Source of the DNA: Amphritea sp.
GTDB lineage: Bacteria; Pseudomonadota; Gammaproteobacteria; Pseudomonadales; Balneatricaceae
NCBI RefSeq assembly: GCF_016744155.1
Contig: NZ_JADGEW010000021.1
Location: forward strand, 1-64,000
Reading direction: 5' to 3'
Length of the DNA: 64,000 bases
Positions 34,952 to 44,139 of this stretch are shown one piece after another; positions within the stretch are counted from its first letter, which is position 1, and each line of letters opens with the position of its first letter. The notes under the pieces were generated by a model. The model did no database searches. It was not told the origin of the DNA and saw only the letters and a program-made list of their open reading frames with translations. A program made the position numbers and the translations under genes.

Positions 34952-36748
34952 TTAACCGCTCTTACCTCCGCTTTCTAACTGATTATCTGTTTTTGGCTCA
35001 AGGTTGCCCGTTGCGGCCTGTCTAATCAGCCGGGCACTCTCATTCAGTCGTGATATTTCGGGGTAACGTGCAAGTCCATCTTCAATGGTTTTTATAGCTT
35101 TTGCTTCCTGACCGGTCGCTAGATAAGCTCGAGACAGGTCAATATAGAGTTGGGGTATAGGGGTGTATTCAATATATGAGGTTGCCCAATCGATGAACTG
35201 GGGGGCAAAGCTGCCTTGTTTGGCACTCAGTTCCCGTAGTAACAGCGTCCGCATTAGGTAGAGTTCGGCATTATTGCTAAAGAAAGGGTTGGCTAATGCC
35301 GGCTGGAGAAGGGCTGGCTGAGACATTTCGCCTCTTAAGAAACTTATAATACTATGATTTGCCTTAATCGTCTGGAGCATGATGAATGTAACGCTCAGGC
35401 ATAATATTACGGCTGTTCCCGCGGTAGTTAACTCTGCAGATCGGCTTAGCACAGCCGTTCTAGTTTTAGTGCTGTGTCGCAATATAACAAAGATTAGAAC
35501 GAGCAGAAGAAACCAAGGGATATTACTTATATAGAAGGGAAGTTCTACCTGGGTGTGTAAACCGATAGGAATTAGCAATGCGATATAACTCAGTCCCCGA
35601 CGCCAGCCACAGCTGAATGAGGCGTAGAGAATTGCTAAAACTGAAATCAAAATTCCGCTGATGGCGACTATTCCCCCTTCAACCATCCAGAACATCAGTT
35701 CATTGTGCGGGTGACTGAGACGCTCAGCAGGAAGGTTGGCTTCAGGAAAATGTTTTAGGTAGTCAACTTTTTGATCGTGCCAGACTTTCTGAAAACTGCC
35801 GATACCATGGCCGGTGACTGGCTGCAGTTTAAATACTTCAAAGGATATCTTATAGATATTAATACGGCTGTTGGAGCCTGATTCGGTTACTCCTGGGCTA
35901 GTTTTGTCTGCCAGATCCCCAAGTTTTTGTGTGCTCCGCTGTATCCCCTGATTACCTAAAGATAGCGCTGCGGTTACTGCAATAAGTACTGCGATGGATA
36001 GGGTTTTGCGGTTAAGGAAGCTGCGCCAATTGCATAGGGTTAGTATGATGACACCGGAGGCGGCAGCAATAAGCCCGGTTCGAGAGCCTGAGTAGGCAAC
36101 GATAAAACAACTTAGAAAAATACTGCTCAGCAGAATCAGTGTTAGAACGGGACTGCTTTTAAGGGTAACCGGTCGGCTTAATAGGTAAAGCCCTGTGATA
36201 AGGACCGTTGCCTGGAAAGATGCATGTATGTTGATCTGTTGGAAAACGCTGTAAGGGATCTCTTTGCTAGGTGTTATGAGTAACGGCAGAATACCTGGCC
36301 AGAAAATTTGAGAGACGCCATATAGGCCGTGAGCTATGCCTGATAACAGCAGTATTATGAGTGCTTTTTCTGCGTCACGGGTCGTAAAGCGAAATTGAAA
36401 AAGGGCGATCAGAAACAGAAATCCGCCCAGGATGTAGAGTTGCCTGAATAACCATTGAGTCGGTAGAAAACTGTCAACGATAAATCCTAGTATGATTATA
36501 CTGATTGGCAGTGCAGCCATTGCCAGCCAGGCAGTGGGATATGAGAACTGCTTCGATTTAAGCATGGCGAGCGTTGCGGCGGTAATAACTAAAACGGCTG
36601 CGATCCATACGGTGATGTTATGTGATATCGACATCCCTTCGCCGCCAAGGTTAGGCTGAAAGAAAAGTGTCGCCGGCAGAAACAGAAGCCCCAGTAATAT
36701 CAGGCCGAGCTGCTGCGGTTTCATTTGCGATATCTTATCAAACATCAA
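34952..36748 (-). CDS. PglL / O-antigen ligase-like membrane protein (Wzy_C)
   Basis: Polytopic inner-membrane protein of 598 aa with about twelve hydrophobic segments. The Wzy_C periplasmic loop includes GHGIGSFQKVW and the HPHNELMFWMVEGG signature. An N-terminal QQINIHASFQAT stretch resembles the PglL_A motif of protein O-oligosaccharyltransferases. A C-terminal soluble TPR-like part (about 500-585) ends in a polar tail. It could glycosylate a pilin or another secreted protein, or ligate a lipid-linked glycan; no acceptor or glycan genes are in the window. Two adjacent ATGs start the frame. Confidence 0.82.
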   Translation of the reverse strand: MMFDKISQMKPQQLGLILLGLLFLPATLFFQPNLGGEGMSISHNITVWIAAVLVITAATLAMLKSKQFSYPTAWLAMAALPISIIILGFIVDSFLPTQWLFRQLYILGGFLFLIALFQFRFTTRDAEKALIILLLSGIAHGLYGVSQIFWPGILPLLITPSKEIPYSVFQQINIHASFQATVLITGLYLLSRPVTLKSSPVLTLILLSSIFLSCFIVAYSGSRTGLIAAASGVIILTLCNWRSFLNRKTLSIAVLIAVTAALSLGNQGIQRSTQKLGDLADKTSPGVTESGSNSRINIYKISFEVFKLQPVTGHGIGSFQKVWHDQKVDYLKHFPEANLPAERLSHPHNELMFWMVEGGIVAISGILISVLAILYASFSCGWRRGLSYIALLIPIGLHTQVELPFYISNIPWFLLLVLIFVILRHSTKTRTAVLSRSAELTTAGTAVILCLSVTFIMLQTIKANHSIISFLRGEMSQPALLQPALANPFFSNNAELYLMRTLLLRELSAKQGSFAPQFIDWATSYIEYTPIPQLYIDLSRAYLATGQEAKAIKTIEDGLARYPEISRLNESARLIRQAATGNLEPKTDNQLESGGKSG

Positions 36749-36880
36749 AAAGGCCCCAGAGAAGATCTATTAGCTATCTGTTTTAAAAGAAAAAAACAGT
36801 GGTGATATTACTCCATATTTGTATGCTGTTATATGAGAGAAGGTTATAAAACCTGGGAATACTGTGAGGTTTTTAGATAG

Positions 36881-37735
36881 ATGGGGAATCTATTGCAAAC
36901 AGAAGAGTTACGCTTTGAGGTTAATGGCCACCAGATCGCAGCAAAATGCTGGGGAGAATCTGGTGCCAGACCGATACTTGCACTACACGGCTGGCTGGAT
37001 AATGCAGCAACTTTTGACCGTTTGGCGCCGCTGCTTGAAGATGTACGTTTTATTTCGTTAGATCTGATGGGGCATGGTTTTTCCGATCATCGACCCGCTT
37101 CGATGCCGTATTACATCTGGGATAATGTACAGGATCTGATGGCGATAGCGGATCACCTGAATTTAGAGAAATTTACACTGATTGGTCATTCCATGGGGGC
37201 GAGTATCGCTACGCTATTTGCCGGGGCCTTTCCTGAACGGATAGAAAGTCTGGTGCTGATTGAAGGGATAGCGCCTATGGTTACTGAATCTGAAATCGCC
37301 GCTGAACAATTAGCTCAGTCTATAAAAAAGCGTCTCCGTATGCAGGGGCGGCCGCAGAAACCCTATACGGATTTTGATTCGGTGGTAGCGGCTCGTATGA
37401 AGGGGCGGTGGCCTGTTGATGAGCAAGCGGCTCGTTGGTTAGTTGAACGAGGTGTAATTCAGCGTGAGGGCGGTTTTTACTGGCGTAGCGATCCCAGCTT
37501 AATGTTACCCTCAATCCTAAGAATGTCAGAGGAGCAGGTCGAAAGTTTCATAAAGCGTGTTACAGCGTCTGTATTGCTTATTCTGGGGGATAACGGTATT
37601 CCTCAAAGTGATCGGCGTGTCGCTCTTTTTCGTAGTATCAGAACAGAGAGCTTATCTGGCGGTCATCATCTGCATCTCGAGGAGCAAGCTGTCGGTCTGA
37701 TTGCTACAATGATTAATGAGTTTATTCAGGTTTAA
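36881..37735 (+). CDS. alpha/beta hydrolase
   Basis: A 284-residue cytosolic alpha/beta hydrolase. Motifs: LALHGWLDNAATF (oxyanion HG), LDLMGHGFSDHRP, nucleophile elbow GHSMGASIA (Ser near 104), a candidate acid in LGDNGIPQ and His in GGHHLHLE. It resembles the serine-hydrolase or epoxide-hydrolase-like group near MhpC; the substrate is unknown. A GAGGT lies 11 nt upstream of the ATG. It is followed 17 bp later by the DUF4892 gene. Confidence 0.88.
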   Translation: MGNLLQTEELRFEVNGHQIAAKCWGESGARPILALHGWLDNAATFDRLAPLLEDVRFISLDLMGHGFSDHRPASMPYYIWDNVQDLMAIADHLNLEKFTLIGHSMGASIATLFAGAFPERIESLVLIEGIAPMVTESEIAAEQLAQSIKKRLRMQGRPQKPYTDFDSVVAARMKGRWPVDEQAARWLVERGVIQREGGFYWRSDPSLMLPSILRMSEEQVESFIKRVTASVLLILGDNGIPQSDRRVALFRSIRTESLSGGHHLHLEEQAVGLIATMINEFIQV

Positions 37736-37752
37736 CTATCAAAGGGTTATCA

Positions 37753-38601
37753 ATGCGCATTCGAGCAATTTTACAGATAGGATTTGTTCTGCTCCTGAGT
37801 TTTCCGGCACTGGCTGAAAATGATGTCAGAGGGAGTGATGATCCCCAGCAACTCCCTCGTTTCCCATTAAGCTGGATTGTTAGTTATAGTGAGGAAAAAG
37901 TGCCTGAGTATGCTCTGGCTACTGGGCCGATGAAAAAAGTTGAAGGTGTAATTGCACCGGAAAAGGCAGAGAGCTTTCAGGGTCTGTTAACACGTATTAC
38001 CTATCGTGTTCCTGATACTCATACACCTGAAAATATTTTTGCTTACTATCTGAAGAATCTACAAAGTATCGATGCGGAGATTCTCTTTCAGTGCAGTAGT
38101 CGTCAGTGTGGTAGTAGTAACCAATGGGCCAATAACTATTTCAAGGTGGCTGAGCTCTACGGAATAGACCGGACGCAATTCTTTCTTTCTGCGACCACCG
38201 GGAATATGCAGTTAGCGCTCTATACCGTTAAAAGAGGGAATCGCAGGGTCTATATCCAGCTGGACCTTATCGCGCCTCTTGAACAGACTGAAGCCGGTCT
38301 GGCGGCCGATATTCAGCAACAAGGTTTCAGTTGGTTGAGTAGTGCTGAAAATATTGAGCCGCTGTTAAGCTACCTGATAAGCAACCCCCAGCAGAAAATA
38401 CTCATTGGTAGTTACAACGGATCTGAAGGTAGCACTTTGAGTGAGCTGCTTAACCTAAGTAAAACAGCGGCAGAGACGGTTGCGGGTTTGTTGATTAGCG
38501 CGGGAGTCGATCCGCAACGGATAGAAACAGTGGGGGTAGGGCCAGCAGTACCCTTAGCTAAACAGGATAAGGCCTCAGGCCTATGGGTGCAGGTACGCTG
38601 A
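37753..38601 (+). CDS. DUF4892 family periplasmic protein
   Basis: Exported protein of 282 aa with signal peptide MRIRAILQIGFVLLLSFPALA. Its body matches DUF4892: a W-I-V-S-Y start, FAYYLKNLQS, a CSSRQCG cysteine pair, and NNYFKVAELYG. The last 75 residues (ILIGSYNGSEG...NLSKTAAETVAGLLISAG...VGVGPAVPL) follow the pattern of an OmpA-like peptidoglycan-binding fold in degenerate form. Known mainly from gammaproteobacteria; function unknown. It is probably cotranscribed with the hydrolase before it. Confidence 0.8.
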   Translation: MRIRAILQIGFVLLLSFPALAENDVRGSDDPQQLPRFPLSWIVSYSEEKVPEYALATGPMKKVEGVIAPEKAESFQGLLTRITYRVPDTHTPENIFAYYLKNLQSIDAEILFQCSSRQCGSSNQWANNYFKVAELYGIDRTQFFLSATTGNMQLALYTVKRGNRRVYIQLDLIAPLEQTEAGLAADIQQQGFSWLSSAENIEPLLSYLISNPQQKILIGSYNGSEGSTLSELLNLSKTAAETVAGLLISAGVDPQRIETVGVGPAVPLAKQDKASGLWVQVR

Positions 38602-38646
38602 TCGGTAACCGGTAGTGCAACCTCCCTAGAACAAAGGATGTGATCT

Positions 38647-39537
38647 ATGAAAACCACAGTGTCCCTGGTGCTCGGTAGCGGTGGAGCCAGAGGTTACAGT
38701 CACATCGGTGTGATTGAAGAGCTGGAGCGCCGTGGCTATGAAATTATCTGTGTCGCCGGTAGTTCAATGGGGGCTCTGGTCGGGGGAGTCTACGCTGCGG
38801 GTCGATTACCAGAATATAAAGAGTGGGTTACCAGTCTCAAACGGATAGATGTCTTTAGAATGATGGACCTTACCTTAAGAGGTGAGGGAACTATCCGCGG
38901 CAAGCGGTTAATGACTAATCTGCGTGAAATTGTCGGTAATCCATTGATTCAAGAGTTGCCTATTCCATATACGGCCGTGGCTACAGACCTGACGCATCAG
39001 AAGGAAGTGTGGTTTCAGAACGGACTGATGTTAGATGCTATTAGGGCTTCAATTGCTGTGCCGGGTTTTTTTACGCCGGTATTCGAAGAGGACCGCGTGC
39101 TGGTGGACGGCGGTGTGCTAAACCCTATACCGATTATTCCAACGGTGGCGGCTCATGCAGACCTCATTATCGCGGTGGACCTTAACGCGGAAGCTTGTCT
39201 GCCTCGGGTAGTGATGCCGGAAACCCGTTACCTTGATCGCACAGGGTTTAGTGATGAGTGGCATCTGGATGGGGCGCCACAGGTAGAAGATGAACAGTTA
39301 GCTGAAAGCACGCCCCATAAAGCCGTGGGCAGAATTGATGTGTTGCTGAACGCGGTAGAGGTGATGCAGGAATCATTAGGTAAGTACAAAGTGGCGGGGT
39401 ATCCTCCCGATCTGCTGATTGGCATACCCAAGGATGCCTGTAGTTTTTATGAATTCCATCGGGGTACTGAGATGATCGAGTTGGGGCGTGAGATGGCAGC
39501 TCAGAGCTTGCTTGGTCTGGAACAATCGATGCGTTGA
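38647..39537 (+). CDS. patatin-like phospholipase family protein (RssA-like)
   Basis: Patatin-fold Ser-Asp dyad hydrolase of 296 aa. The oxyanion motif GSGGARGYSHIG, nucleophile motif GSSMGAL (Ser near 40) and the dyad Asp in VDGGVLNPIP are all present. The family includes E. coli RssA and bacterial patatins; the substrate is unknown. AAAGGA precedes the ATG. A terminator follows, shared with convergent folE. Confidence 0.88.
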   Translation: MKTTVSLVLGSGGARGYSHIGVIEELERRGYEIICVAGSSMGALVGGVYAAGRLPEYKEWVTSLKRIDVFRMMDLTLRGEGTIRGKRLMTNLREIVGNPLIQELPIPYTAVATDLTHQKEVWFQNGLMLDAIRASIAVPGFFTPVFEEDRVLVDGGVLNPIPIIPTVAAHADLIIAVDLNAEACLPRVVMPETRYLDRTGFSDEWHLDGAPQVEDEQLAESTPHKAVGRIDVLLNAVEVMQESLGKYKVAGYPPDLLIGIPKDACSFYEFHRGTEMIELGREMAAQSLLGLEQSMR

Positions 39538-39573
39538 TAGACTGAATTATGTCAGTGTATGTTATGCAAAAAT

Positions 39574-39602
39574 AAAGGAGCCATAGGGCTCCTTTGTTTT
39601 GT
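39574..39602. terminator. Terminator between rssA-like gene and folE
   Basis: Stem AAAGGAGCC with GGCTCCTTT, loop ATAG, T-rich sequence on the right and A-rich sequence on the left. It probably ends transcription from both convergent genes. Confidence 0.85.
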
Positions 39603-39621
39603 TACCGCAGAAAATCAGATA

Positions 39622-40161
39622 TCAGTTAATCAGCGAAAGGAATTCCCCTCGGGTTGACTGACTTTTTCTAAATGAGCCCAGCATCATCGAAGTTTTCATG
39701 CTGCTGTTCTGCTTTTCTACGCCGCGCATCATCATGCACATATGTTGTGCTTCAATAACAACACCAACGCCGTCAGCACCGGTCGCTTGCATGATTGCGT
39801 CGGCAATCTGCTTGGTCATGTTTTCTTGAATTTGCAGGCGACGGGCAAACATATCGACAATGCGTGCAATCTTCGACAGACCGATTACCTGTCCCTGGGG
39901 AATGTAGCCTACATGACACTTACCGATAAATGGCAGCATATGATGCTCGCACATTGAATACAGCTCGATATCCTTAACGATGACCATCTCGCTGTTCTCG
40001 GTTGGGAACATCGCGCCATTAATGACCTCTTCCAGGTTCTGATCATAGCCCCGAGTGAGAAACTTCATCGCTTTAGCAGCGCGCTTTGGAGTATCGACCA
40101 AACCTTCGCGGGTGATATCTTCACCCAGTTGTTCGATTATGCTGGCAAATTCTTTTTCCAT
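39622..40161 (-). CDS. folE: GTP cyclohydrolase I
   Basis: Converts GTP to 7,8-dihydroneopterin triphosphate, the first step of folate synthesis. Zinc and active-site motifs are [11 protein letters not shown] and [12 protein letters not shown], with [18 protein letters not shown] between. The frame reaches upstream to 40221, but [15 protein letters not shown] at 40161 is the natural start and gives a typical 179-aa protein. The presence of the CEHH and MCMMM cysteines marks the zinc-dependent type IA enzyme. Confidence 0.95.
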   Translation of the reverse strand: MEKEFASIIEQLGEDITREGLVDTPKRAAKAMKFLTRGYDQNLEEVINGAMFPTENSEMVIVKDIELYSMCEHHMLPFIGKCHVGYIPQGQVIGLSKIARIVDMFARRLQIQENMTKQIADAIMQATGADGVGVVIEAQHMCMMMRGVEKQNSSMKTSMMLGSFRKSQSTRGEFLSLIN

Positions 40162-40306
40162 TACAGTGCGTAATCCTGTCTTGGTCTGTCTGCGCCGTTG
40201 CCATACAACTCCTAAAACCATAGTTGCATGAGAGGGCTGTTAAAAAAGGAAGCTAACTTACGTGATTAGCTCTCATAGGTAAAGTCTGTGGCACTGTTTT
40301 CAGGCT

Positions 40307-40873
40307 TTATTTTGCTCGCTTGAGCAATACATAGAGCGCGCCGGTGCCACCATCTTTCGGTTGAGCGGAAGAGAACGCGATCACTTGCGACATCTGTTGT
40401 AGCCAGTCATTCACGTAGGACTTCATCAGTGCTTGCTGTCCTTCTACGCTATTTGACTTACCATGGATCACCATGACGCAACGTAACTGTCGAAGACTGC
40501 ATTCGCGTATAAAGCTGCCCAGTTCGGTGCGGGCATCGTCTAAAGTATAGCCATGAAGATCTAGCCCTGCATCCCAGGGCAGATGTCCCTGCTTGAGTTT
40601 CTTCATCACTTTTAGCTGAACGCCCGGCGCTGCGTAGATGAGTTCATCTTCAGTTTCCACCAGATTGATGACTTCAGATGTGAGACCGTCGACAACCATC
40701 TCTTCATCCTGAACGGCAACCAGTCTTTTATAGCGGGTGGTTTCATCGTCAGCCAGCTTTAATTTTTTTGGTTGCCCCCGAAGATCGGCCCGATCATCGG
40801 AATGACGGGTAACTCCCTTCATGGCAGCAGAGAAATCAAATTCATTTTCATTAGGTAGATCGTTTTCAGACAT
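40307..40873 (-). CDS. smrB: Smr-domain endonuclease (SmrB-like)
   Basis: The C-terminal Smr domain (about 105-185) has the DLHGYTLDDAR and VMVIHGKS motifs; the N-terminal part is charged and probably binds ribosomes. In E. coli, SmrB cleaves mRNA between collided ribosomes, and its gene is likewise divergent from prmB. The HGHG-type loop reads HGKSNS here. A TTG at 40888 is in frame upstream, but I prefer the ATG at 40873; neither has a clear ribosome binding site. SmrA-like function is the alternative. Confidence 0.8.
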   Translation of the reverse strand: MSENDLPNENEFDFSAAMKGVTRHSDDRADLRGQPKKLKLADDETTRYKRLVAVQDEEMVVDGLTSEVINLVETEDELIYAAPGVQLKVMKKLKQGHLPWDAGLDLHGYTLDDARTELGSFIRECSLRQLRCVMVIHGKSNSVEGQQALMKSYVNDWLQQMSQVIAFSSAQPKDGGTGALYVLLKRAK

Positions 40874-40952
40874 AGCGTTCGCAGACAATATTAATTAACA
40901 TACACGGCCTGTAATAAAGCAGGCATCAATCCAGTGAATTATCCATCCAGAT

Positions 40953-41870
40953 ATGACCATCAATCAAGCACAGACTCTTAAAGAGTTGCATACAATACGT
41001 GATTTTGTTCGTTTCAGCATGAGCCGTTTCTACGAACATGAACTTTATTTTGGTCACGGTACCGATAATCCCTGGGACGAAGCGGTTCAGTTAGTACTGG
41101 GCGCGCTGCATCTACCCTGGAATAGTAACCCGCAACTACTGGATTCCCGGCTTACGACGGAAGAGAAGTCCCGAGTATTGGATTTCCTCGAACAGCGAGT
41201 CATAAAGCGCCGTCCGTTGCCTTATATCATAGGCGAGTCCTGGTATGCGGGTATGCCTTTTTATGTGGATGAGCGGGTGTTGATTCCTCGCTCTCCCATT
41301 CAGGAACTAATCGAGCAGCACTTCAATCCCTGGTTACGGGAAGGGCCGGTTGAACGGATTCTGGACCTTTGTACTGGTAGTGGTTGTATCGGTATTGTTT
41401 GCGCCTATGCCTTTGAAGAGGCGGAAGTTGATCTGGCTGATATCTCAGCAGATGCGCTGGAGGTTGCTCGTCGGAATATCACCCGGCATGAACTGGATGA
41501 GCGGGTTACTGCGATCGAGAGTGATCTGTTCAGCAATTTGACCGGTCAACGATATGATCTGATTGTGAGTAATCCGCCGTATGTAGATAGAGCTGATCTG
41601 GCGGGCATGCCCCAGGAGTATCAGCATGAGCCTGATCTGGCGCTGGGGTCGGGTCCAGATGGTTTGGATATTACTAAGCAGATTCTGCGTCAGGCCGATC
41701 AGTTCCTTGCCGAAGATGGCTTGCTGGTCATCGAGGTGGGTAATAGCGAAGTCCATCTACAACAGCAGTATCCGAACATTCCTTTTACCTGGCTAGAGTT
41801 AGAGGCGGGCGGTAACGGCGTCTTCCTGCTGACTGCAGCAGAGGTTAAACAGTATTGCAGCTCTGTCTGA
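40953..41870 (+). CDS. prmB: 50S ribosomal protein L3 N5-glutamine methyltransferase
   Basis: SAM-dependent methyltransferase that modifies a Gln of ribosomal protein L3. An N-terminal helical domain (1-115; VRFSMSRFYEHELYFGHGTDN) precedes the Rossmann domain with motif I LDLCTGSGCIGI and catalytic SNPPYVD near residue 208. The FGHG motif in the N-terminal domain separates PrmB from PrmC. The 305-aa length is typical. It lies 51 bp before aroC, as in E. coli. Confidence 0.96.
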   Translation: MTINQAQTLKELHTIRDFVRFSMSRFYEHELYFGHGTDNPWDEAVQLVLGALHLPWNSNPQLLDSRLTTEEKSRVLDFLEQRVIKRRPLPYIIGESWYAGMPFYVDERVLIPRSPIQELIEQHFNPWLREGPVERILDLCTGSGCIGIVCAYAFEEAEVDLADISADALEVARRNITRHELDERVTAIESDLFSNLTGQRYDLIVSNPPYVDRADLAGMPQEYQHEPDLALGSGPDGLDITKQILRQADQFLAEDGLLVIEVGNSEVHLQQQYPNIPFTWLELEAGGNGVFLLTAAEVKQYCSSV

Positions 41871-41921
41871 ATGACTAGGGTATAATCGACTAAATTTTTG
41901 TTTTGAAATCGGGAACAGACG

Positions 41922-43010
41922 ATGTCAGGAAACACATACGGTAAGCTTTTTACCGTCACCACCTTCGGCGAAAGCCACGGCCCGGCACTGGGTTGTATTA
42001 TCGATGGCTGCCCTCCGGGCATAGAGCTGACAGAAGCTGATCTGCAAAGGGATCTTGATCGGCGTAAGCCGGGTACATCCCGTCATACTACGCAACGACG
42101 TGAGGCGGATGAGGTGAAGATCCTCTCCGGTGTTTTCGAAGGTAAAACCACCGGTACGCCTATTGGCTTGTTGATTGAAAATACCGATCAGCGTTCTAAA
42201 GATTACTCTAATATCGAAGAAACTTTCCGTCCGGCGCATGCTGACTACGTATACACCCATAAATACGGTTTCCGTGATTATCGTGGTGGTGGTCGTTCAT
42301 CGGCTCGTGAGACGGCTATGCGGGTTGCTGCTGGCGCTGTCGCTAAGAAGTTTCTGGCACAGAAGGGTGTTGAAATACGCGGTTATCTGTCTCAGTTAGG
42401 GCCGATCAAAATTGATGCTTTTGACTGGGATCAGGTCGAGCAAAACCCGTTTTTCTGCCCAGATGTGGCCAAAGTTGCTGAGATGGAAACTTACATGGAT
42501 GCCCTGCGCAAAGAGGGTAACTCTGTTGGGGCTAAGATCTCTGTATCAGCTAGCGGCATTCCTGTGGGCTTAGGAGAACCGATCTTTGATCGTCTGGATG
42601 CAGACCTGGCGCATGCACTGATGAGCATCAATGCGGTAAAAGGCGTTGAGATAGGTGATGGTTTTGCCTGTGTTGAGCAGAAAGGGACTGAGCATCGCGA
42701 TGAGATGACCCCAGAAGGTTTCCTGTCGAACCATGCGGGCGGTATTTTGGGTGGTATTTCTACCGGTCAGGAGATTACTGCGCATATTGCTTTGAAACCG
42801 ACCTCCAGTTTACGTCTGCCGGGGCGCAGTATTAACAGCCGCGGTGAAGCGATTGAAGTGGTCACCCAGGGGCGTCATGACCCTTGCGTTGGTATTCGCG
42901 CAACACCGATTGCTGAAGCGATGATGGCAATCGTATTGATGGATCATTTTCTCAGGCATCGTGCGCAAAACGCTGATGTCACTTGTGAAACCCCGATCCT
43001 AAAAGGTTAA
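41922..43010 (+). CDS. aroC: chorismate synthase
   Basis: Last step of the shikimate pathway: EPSP to chorismate, using reduced FMN. Signatures: [20 protein letters not shown] near the N-terminus, the central [12 protein letters not shown] loop, and the C-terminal [18 protein letters not shown]. The 362-aa length is normal. The product feeds tryptophan genes at 59.6-62.3 kb and folate synthesis (folE, folC). Confidence 0.98.
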   Translation: MSGNTYGKLFTVTTFGESHGPALGCIIDGCPPGIELTEADLQRDLDRRKPGTSRHTTQRREADEVKILSGVFEGKTTGTPIGLLIENTDQRSKDYSNIEETFRPAHADYVYTHKYGFRDYRGGGRSSARETAMRVAAGAVAKKFLAQKGVEIRGYLSQLGPIKIDAFDWDQVEQNPFFCPDVAKVAEMETYMDALRKEGNSVGAKISVSASGIPVGLGEPIFDRLDADLAHALMSINAVKGVEIGDGFACVEQKGTEHRDEMTPEGFLSNHAGGILGGISTGQEITAHIALKPTSSLRLPGRSINSRGEAIEVVTQGRHDPCVGIRATPIAEAMMAIVLMDHFLRHRAQNADVTCETPILKG

Positions 43011-43137
43011 AATCCTTTTGACATAATTTGGTAGTGCCTGTTCGCAGAGCAGGCGTTATCTATTTTATGATCTTTCATTTGAACCTCTAATATTAACTAC
43101 GGCGTAATTCCCGCCTTTAGTTGTGGTGTGTATAGCT

Positions 43138-43989
43138 ATGACAGTCTATAAAGAAACCCTTTACGATGGCTACGGCCAGGCCTTTGATGTTGAAGAAGTA
43201 CTGTTTGAACAGCAGACGGATTTATGGCATCTGATTATTTTTCGTAACCCTAAGTTCGGTACCGTCATGGCCCTGGATGGGATCATCCAGACAACAGAGA
43301 AAGATGAGTTTATCTATCATGAGATGTTGACTCATGTACCTCTGCTGGCACACGGAAATGCGAAGAAGGTACTGATTATTGGGGGCGGTGACGGTGGAAT
43401 GCTGCGGGAAGTGCTGAAGCACCCATCCGTTGAGAGTGCCACCCAGGTAGAGATCGATCAGGCTGTTATCGACATGTGTGTTGAGCATCTGCCAAATCAT
43501 TCTCAGGGCGCTTACGATAATCCCCGTGCGAAGATCGTTATCGGTGATGGTATCGACTATGTTTGCCAGACCGATGAAAAATACGACGTCATTATTTCTG
43601 ACTGTACCGACCCTGTGGGTCCGGGCGAAGTGCTATTCAGCAGTCGATTCTATGAGGGCTGCAAGCGCTGCCTGAATGACGGTGGTATCTTTGTTGCACA
43701 GAACGGTGTGGTCTATATGCAGCCGGAAGAAGTGGTGACGACTCGCCAGCGTTTGAGCCCATACTTCTCAGACCAGACTTTTTATACGGCGGCAGTGCCA
43801 ACCTATATCGGCGGGGCGATGACCTTTGCCTGGGCCTGTGATGATCAGGGCATTCGTCAGCAAAGTGTAGAGCTAATCGCCGAGCGTTTTAAAGCCAGTG
43901 GCATTAAAACCCGTTACTACAATCCAGCTATTCACGTTGGCAGTTTCGCACTGCCGCAGTATATTCTCGAAGAATTAGGCGACGCTTGA
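43138..43989 (+). CDS. speE: spermidine synthase
   Basis: Transfers aminopropyl from decarboxylated SAM to putrescine. SAM-binding motif [14 protein letters not shown] near 80-95, catalytic Asp in [11 protein letters not shown], and the VVYMQPEE and [10 protein letters not shown] signatures of E. coli-type SpeE. The frame opens at a GTG at 43123, but the ATG at 43138 ([14 protein letters not shown]) fits the family N-terminus. speD lies 3 kb away on the other strand, so the pathway is split between loci. Confidence 0.96.
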   Translation: MTVYKETLYDGYGQAFDVEEVLFEQQTDLWHLIIFRNPKFGTVMALDGIIQTTEKDEFIYHEMLTHVPLLAHGNAKKVLIIGGGDGGMLREVLKHPSVESATQVEIDQAVIDMCVEHLPNHSQGAYDNPRAKIVIGDGIDYVCQTDEKYDVIISDCTDPVGPGEVLFSSRFYEGCKRCLNDGGIFVAQNGVVYMQPEEVVTTRQRLSPYFSDQTFYTAAVPTYIGGAMTFAWACDDQGIRQQSVELIAERFKASGIKTRYYNPAIHVGSFALPQYILEELGDA

Positions 43990-44033
43990 TATCTTAAAGA
44001 GATATCTGCGCGTGAGACTGTTGCGCTTGACTG

Positions 44034-44066
44034 AAAATCCACCCGTTGAATAAACCGGTGGATTTT
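44034..44066 (+). terminator. Intrinsic terminator after speE
   Basis: Stem AAAATCCACC with GGTGGATTTT around a 13-nt loop, with the Ts forming the right end of the stem. It begins 45 bp after the speE stop. A second small dyad (GATATCT-N5-AGATATC) overlaps the stop codon. Confidence 0.7.
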
Positions 44067-44139
44067 TACATCTTATAGCTACTAATCTGTTTTGAATGGA
44101 TCGCTAAAGTAAACAACGGGAAATCTTAACTGATAGCTG

